A DNA stretch of 64,000 bases from CAVUNY01 sp963768585 (GTDB taxonomy: Bacteria > Chloroflexota > Anaerolineae > Anaerolineales > Anaerolineaceae), in NCBI GenBank assembly GCA_963768585.1, contig CAVYIF010000004.1, positions 1-64,000 of the forward strand, given 5' to 3'. The position numbers were made by a program, and so were the translations under genes. This document shows positions 60,550 through 64,000 of the stretch, piece after piece. Positions within the stretch are counted from its first letter, which is position 1; each line of letters starts with the position of its first letter. The notes below the pieces were generated by a model. The model made no database searches. It was not told where the DNA came from and worked only from the letters and a program-made list of their open reading frames with translations.

Positions 60550-61053
60550 CTACTCATCGTCCGCAAAGGATCCCTCGGGTAGCGGTGAGGCGATCTCCGC
60601 CAGACGGGCATGGGTCAACTCAAGCAGCGATTTGGTCGATATGCGGATATTCAGGCCTCGCTGCCCCCCTGATATGTGAATTTGCGCATATTTTTCAGCG
60701 CTGACATGGACCAGTACCTGAAAACCCTTGTTAATCAGGGCCAATGGGGATATTCCACCAGCTTGCAAGCCTGTCAGCTGCTCTGCTTCACGCTGGGTGG
60801 GCAGGTGAACTTTTTTCTCGTTTACAGTGGCGGCAATCGCTTTCAAATTTGCCCGGCAGTCCCCTGGAATAACGGCCAGGATTGGTTTTCCAGGTTTTTC
60901 CCGGAAGATAACGATCGTTTTAAATACCTGGTTGAGGGGTACATTAAGTTGCCGGGATGTTTCCAGTGCACCCAGTTTTTCTGCGGGTAATTCAAACGCC
61001 GTAAAATTTACTTTTTTACTTTCAAGGAACCGGGTTACGTTATTCGTTACCAT
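60550..61053 (-). CDS. ybaK: Cys-tRNA(Pro) deacylase YbaK/ProX family
   Basis: The 167-residue protein fits YbaK/EbsC: 'VPLNQVFKTIVIF', 'LAVIPGDCRANLKAIAA' and the C-terminal 'GGISPLALINKGFQVLV'. These proteins hydrolyse mischarged Cys-tRNA(Pro) or related aminoacyl-tRNAs. The catalytic Lys of the family lies in the 'FKTIV' segment. Starts 11 bases after the PHP gene stop and is probably co-transcribed with it. Confidence 0.9.
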   Translation of the reverse strand: MVTNNVTRFLESKKVNFTAFELPAEKLGALETSRQLNVPLNQVFKTIVIFREKPGKPILAVIPGDCRANLKAIAATVNEKKVHLPTQREAEQLTGLQAGGISPLALINKGFQVLVHVSAEKYAQIHISGGQRGLNIRISTKSLLELTHARLAEIASPLPEGSFADDE

Positions 61054-61063
61054 CTCTCATCTT

Positions 61064-62149
61064 TCACGAAGGACGCACATAGATCGGATTGCTGAAAATC
61101 CAGCCCCTGCGCTTACCTAAAAATTGAATATAACATTCTACCCGGTACACGCCGGGCTGGTTAACAATGTGGGTGATAAATTCCCGTTCTCGCCATATTT
61201 TTAGGGGCTGCCCATCACATAGCAAACGGCATTCCACTGCCAGGGGAAGGCGAATTTGAAAGGTGATGCCATCTTCAAGTGCAATTTCATCACCCATCCA
61301 GGCGGTCTGGTTGCGACCCCGCGCAGTAAAATTAAAACCCTTCGTGGATGCAGGAAGATCATAACCGACAAATGCCCGACCTTGCCGGAGCGCATCCAGA
61401 ATCATTCGCCGGTCGGTAAATACGTCATTCCCGAGGGGTTCAGGAGTGTATAGATGGGTGTTCACAGTACGAAAATGGAACTCATATGGAAACAGTGTGC
61501 GCCGGATGGGCCCTAAGCGCATTGGCAGTGCATGCGCATCGGCGCCGCCAATTGCCACGACCTTGCCGCCGCGGCTGAGTAAATCATCCCAGCGTTTAAG
61601 CGTAGGCAGGAGTGGTCCGTGGGGCATAAATTGTGGAAAGAAGGCATAGAAAACACCATCGAGGTAATTATGAACGACGTTTTTTAACTCACTTAATCCA
61701 TTCCATAATTCAATGCCGGTGTAACCCTTTACATCCCAACTAACCCAACTGAGATCTTCTTCACCAAATGCCAGGAGTTCAGGGTCTACTGGATGGGCTA
61801 TGAAGGCCAACCCTCCGGCCAAGTTGGCCTGGGTAATCAAATTCTGGGGTTCGGCAGCAAACGTGCACAGCTCTTTGGCGGCCCCATATACCAGGAGATG
61901 GTTTTTTTGGGGATCTCGATGAACATCATGCACTTCTTCTCCCACCATCAATAACAGTTTGTGGTCACCGTCCTGAAAGTATTGATCGAGGCCATTGATA
62001 TAAATATTGTGATCAGTCGTGATGATGACGTCCAATCCTGCTTTAAGTGCGGCCTGGGCGATAGAAGCATGGGTGGCATGCCCGTCGGAGTATGTAGTGT
62101 GCATATGAAGGTTGGCAATGAGTTCATTCATTAACGTTGACGATTCCAT
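61064..62149 (-). CDS. PHP domain metallophosphoesterase-like protein
   Basis: The protein has 361 residues from an ATG at 62149 (an alternative start at 62131 gives 355). The N-terminal PHP motif 'NLHMHTTYSDGHAT' and 'TTDHNIYI' supply metal-binding His and Asp residues, with 'FIAHPVDPE' and 'IGGADAHALP' completing the site. The C-terminal part is beta-rich. PHP proteins are phosphoesterases or polymerase-associated; the substrate is not known. Its start region overlaps the secG promoter, so the two promoters may interfere. Confidence 0.85.
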   Translation of the reverse strand: MESSTLMNELIANLHMHTTYSDGHATHASIAQAALKAGLDVIITTDHNIYINGLDQYFQDGDHKLLLMVGEEVHDVHRDPQKNHLLVYGAAKELCTFAAEPQNLITQANLAGGLAFIAHPVDPELLAFGEEDLSWVSWDVKGYTGIELWNGLSELKNVVHNYLDGVFYAFFPQFMPHGPLLPTLKRWDDLLSRGGKVVAIGGADAHALPMRLGPIRRTLFPYEFHFRTVNTHLYTPEPLGNDVFTDRRMILDALRQGRAFVGYDLPASTKGFNFTARGRNQTAWMGDEIALEDGITFQIRLPLAVECRLLCDGQPLKIWREREFITHIVNQPGVYRVECYIQFLGKRRGWIFSNPIYVRPS

Positions 62150-62166
62150 GGAAACAAAGGTATAAT
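62137..62166 (+). promoter_or_regulatory. Strong sigma-70-type promoter for secG
   Basis: TTGACG at 62137-62142 and TATAAT at 62161-62166 are 18 bases apart, followed by an AGGAGG ribosome-binding site before the secG GTG at 62194. Confidence 0.8.
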
Positions 62167-62193
62167 CGAATTTGCTTTTTATAGGAGGATAAC

Positions 62194-62424
62194 GTGGAAC
62201 TTCGAAGCTATTTCGACATAGCACTAATTATAAATTCGATTGCGTTGATTATAAGCGTAGTTTTACAAAACAAAGGTGTTGGATTGGGTGGCTTGACCGG
62301 TGGGGATAGCGGGGCTGTTTTTACAGCCCGTCGTGGAATTGAAAAAACCCTTTTCTATATCACCATTGGTTTGGCTGTGCTCTTCTTTATACTGACCATT
62401 GTTACGGTCATCATCAGTAAATAA
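62194..62424 (+). CDS. secG: Preprotein translocase subunit SecG
   Basis: The 76-residue protein has two membrane segments (about 8-24 and 50-75) joined by the conserved loop 'VVLQNKGVGLGGLTGGDSG', the SecG hallmark. SecG assists SecYEG-mediated export. It starts with GTG four bases after GGAGG. A terminator hairpin follows and separates it from the next gene. Confidence 0.93.
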   Translation: MELRSYFDIALIINSIALIISVVLQNKGVGLGGLTGGDSGAVFTARRGIEKTLFYITIGLAVLFFILTIVTVIISK

Positions 62425-62462
62425 ACCTTGGAGCGCGTTCGCTCAAAAGAAAATTCAAATGG

Positions 62463-62494
62463 GGCGACTCACCTTCGGGGGAGTTGCCTTTTTT
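62463..62494 (+). terminator. Terminator after secG
   Basis: An 8-bp stem (GGCGACTC / GAGTTGCC, one G-T wobble) with a 10-base loop is followed by TTTTTT. Confidence 0.82.
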
Positions 62495-62507
62495 AAATTC
62501 AAAACTT

Positions 62508-64000
62508 ATGAAAAAATTGCGTTGGCAATTAATAATTATTTTTATAACCGGGTTAGTCGTCGGTGCTTTGCTGCTTAGTGAGCAGCCTACACCCACTCAA
62601 ATTGCTGCTACACCTGTGCCAGAAACTGGTGGTATCTATACAGAAGCGTTGATCGGATCAATGCAGCGATTGAATCCTGTGTTGGATTTTTATAACCAGC
62701 CAGACCATGATATTGACCGGTTAATTTTTAGCAGTCTGCTTAAGTTTGATTCGCGCGGTCTACCCCAACCCGATATTGCCGAATCCTGGGCGGTTTCAAA
62801 GGATGGCACCGTATATAATTTTCTCCTCTATGCAAATGCAAAATGGCAAGACGGTGCGCCGGTAACGGCGGATGATGTTGTTTTCACTGTGGATTTGTTA
62901 AAAAATGGGGGGGATTATGTCCCCAAGGATTTGCAGGTGCTTTGGAAAGATGTTGAGGTCGAAGCAGTCAATGAAAATTGGGTCCAATTTCGCCTGCCAG
63001 AACCTTTTGCCCCTTTCCAGGACTACTTGACCTTTGGCATTTTACCCAAGCACCTTTTTGAAGGCCAGAATATTGATGAGATCGCCAATTCGCAAATAAA
63101 TCTCAAACCAATCGGAAGTGGGCCATACCGGGTAGATCAGATTGATACTGATAATGGACAAATCAGTGGGGTGACTCTCTCAATTTCCGACAGTTATTAC
63201 AAGGATAAACCTTTTATTGAGCAGTTCGTATTTGAATATTATCCTGACAGCCAGGCTGCATATGATGCTTATCAATCCGGAAAGGTGATGGGGATCAGCC
63301 ATGTTAGCCAGGATATTTTGGAACAGGTGTTGGCGAATACAGATCTTTCTGTATATTCAGGCAGAATGCCTGAAATGTATTTAGTCTTGTTTAATTTGAA
63401 AGATCCTCAGGCTACTTTTTTAAACGAACCGGCTGTTCGCAGAGCGTTAATGGCAGGTCTAAACCGGCCTTTGATGATCAACCGGATTTTAAATGGGCAG
63501 GCGGTGATAGCAAATGGGGTGATTATGCCTGATAGTTGGGCTTTTTATCCAGACAGCGAGGTTTTTTCCTACGCGCCGGTTGATGCGCAAAAGCAGTTAA
63601 AGGATGCTGGTTATGTGTCTTCCGGGGATGCCGGTTCAATCCGACAGAAGGATGATACCCCCATGTCCTTTGAATTAATTTATCCTGATGACGACACATT
63701 TAAGGCTCTCGCCCAGCAAATTGTAAAAGATTGGGGAAATATTGGGGTAGAAGTGACCGCCAACCCTTTGCCTTATAATCAACTGTTGGACCGTCTGGAT
63801 CAACGCAACTATCAAGCTGCGTTGATCACTCTCAATCTGACCAATGCATACGATCCGGACCCATATCCATTTTGGGATCAAGCTCAAATGACCGGAGGGC
63901 AGAATTACACGCAATGGGACAACCGTATGGCCAGCGAACTTCTGGAACAGGCTCGATTAACGGTCGATCTGCAAGAGAGAATTCGATTGTACCGGAATTT
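62508..64000 (+). CDS. Oligopeptide/dipeptide ABC transporter substrate-binding protein, partial (SBP family 5)
   Basis: The frame is open from the ATG at 62508 to the window end (497 codons). An N-terminal hydrophobic segment (about 6-23) lacks a lipobox Cys, so the protein is either cleaved or remains anchored by it. 'ESWAVSKDGTVYNFLLYANAKWQDG' (about 62785-62860), 'IGSGPYRV', and 'FLNEPAVRRALMAGLNRPLM' are SBP_bac_5 signatures. It should deliver peptides or other solutes to a DppBC-type permease. The only DppBC pair in the window is 33 kb away. Confidence 0.9.
   Translation, partial: MKKLRWQLIIIFITGLVVGALLLSEQPTPTQIAATPVPETGGIYTEALIGSMQRLNPVLDFYNQPDHDIDRLIFSSLLKFDSRGLPQPDIAESWAVSKDGTVYNFLLYANAKWQDGAPVTADDVVFTVDLLKNGGDYVPKDLQVLWKDVEVEAVNENWVQFRLPEPFAPFQDYLTFGILPKHLFEGQNIDEIANSQINLKPIGSGPYRVDQIDTDNGQISGVTLSISDSYYKDKPFIEQFVFEYYPDSQAAYDAYQSGKVMGISHVSQDILEQVLANTDLSVYSGRMPEMYLVLFNLKDPQATFLNEPAVRRALMAGLNRPLMINRILNGQAVIANGVIMPDSWAFYPDSEVFSYAPVDAQKQLKDAGYVSSGDAGSIRQKDDTPMSFELIYPDDDTFKALAQQIVKDWGNIGVEVTANPLPYNQLLDRLDQRNYQAALITLNLTNAYDPDPYPFWDQAQMTGGQNYTQWDNRMASELLEQARLTVDLQERIRLYRN

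Noticed and set aside
1..64000. CRISPR arrays, tRNA or rRNA genes, insertion sequences, phage genes
   Set aside because: No regularly spaced repeats, cloverleaf-like intergenic sequence, transposase or integrase was seen; nearly all intergenic gaps are under 200 bases.

Overview
The window looks like a chromosomal segment of a Chloroflexota bacterium, most likely class Anaerolineae. This is inferred from gene families and gene order, not from a marker-gene search. Supporting features are a divergent rpmB next to Asp23/FakA/DegV/RecG genes, actinobacterial-style FhaA and FhaB proteins next to a RodA/FtsW gene, a Ser/Thr kinase carrying an eight-repeat PQQ propeller, a large set of GT-C membrane glycosyltransferases, moderate GC, and dense operons with many 4-base ATGA overlaps. 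There are no rRNAs, recognisable tRNAs, CRISPR arrays, insertion sequences or phage genes. No stretch over 300 bases lacks a gene; the largest gap (about 200 bases, 10299-10500) holds a kinase promoter and a 12-base palindrome.

Layout. 1-5.5 kb: the start of recG, a fatty-acid kinase pair (fakA plus a DegV/FakB binder), Asp23, divergent rpmB, then rpe and a membrane-anchored Ser/Thr kinase. 5.6-10.3 kb: Ca2+/H+ antiporter, SH3 protein, DUF971, DUF362 protein, purB. 10.5-16.3 kb: a signalling locus with kinase-propeller, PP2C phosphatase, J-domain/VWA fusion, zinc-ribbon/FHA protein, a 79-residue protein and an OmpR-type response regulator. 16.5-21.9 kb: FmdB zinc ribbon, thioredoxin, murA (with Asp in place of the catalytic Cys), an alpha/beta hydrolase, a YyaL-type protein and VanZ. 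21.9-25.8 kb: a sugar operon of SIS isomerase, DUF1537 acid-sugar kinase and GH4 glycosidase. 25.9-29.1 kb: GNAT protein and two dipeptide-type ABC permeases. 29.1-39.5 kb: seven polytopic GT-C-type proteins, six in one direction. 39.6-42.4 kb: soluble histidine kinase, a phosphofructokinase with the PPi signature, NUDIX hydrolase. 42.4-48.2 kb, minus strand: UDP-glucuronate decarboxylase-like protein, GtrA, magnesium-chelatase-type ATPase, TPR protein and RsmD, plus two lipoproteins. 48.2-53.8 kb: scpB, rluB, and a MarR-controlled heterodimeric ABC exporter. 53.9-58.6 kb, minus strand: fhaA, fhaB, mtnP and a RodA/FtsW-PBP fusion. 58.6-64 kb: archease and rtcB, a YbaK deacylase, a PHP protein, secG and the start of an oligopeptide-binding protein.

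How the genes fit together. Ser/Thr phosphorylation is a theme: two kinases, one PP2C and three FHA proteins lie in the window, and the fhaA/fhaB block sits beside a peptidoglycan-synthesis (SEDS) gene as in the fhaA-fhaB-pstP-rodA-pbpA-pkn clusters of Actinobacteria. The PBP half of the SEDS fusion has lost all three catalytic motifs. Cell-envelope work is also served by murA and the GT-C block.

Four genes carry apparent single-base insertions: the PP2C 5' end, the G5/propeller lipoprotein, and both halves of the ABC exporter. Either these loci are decaying or the assembly has indel errors.
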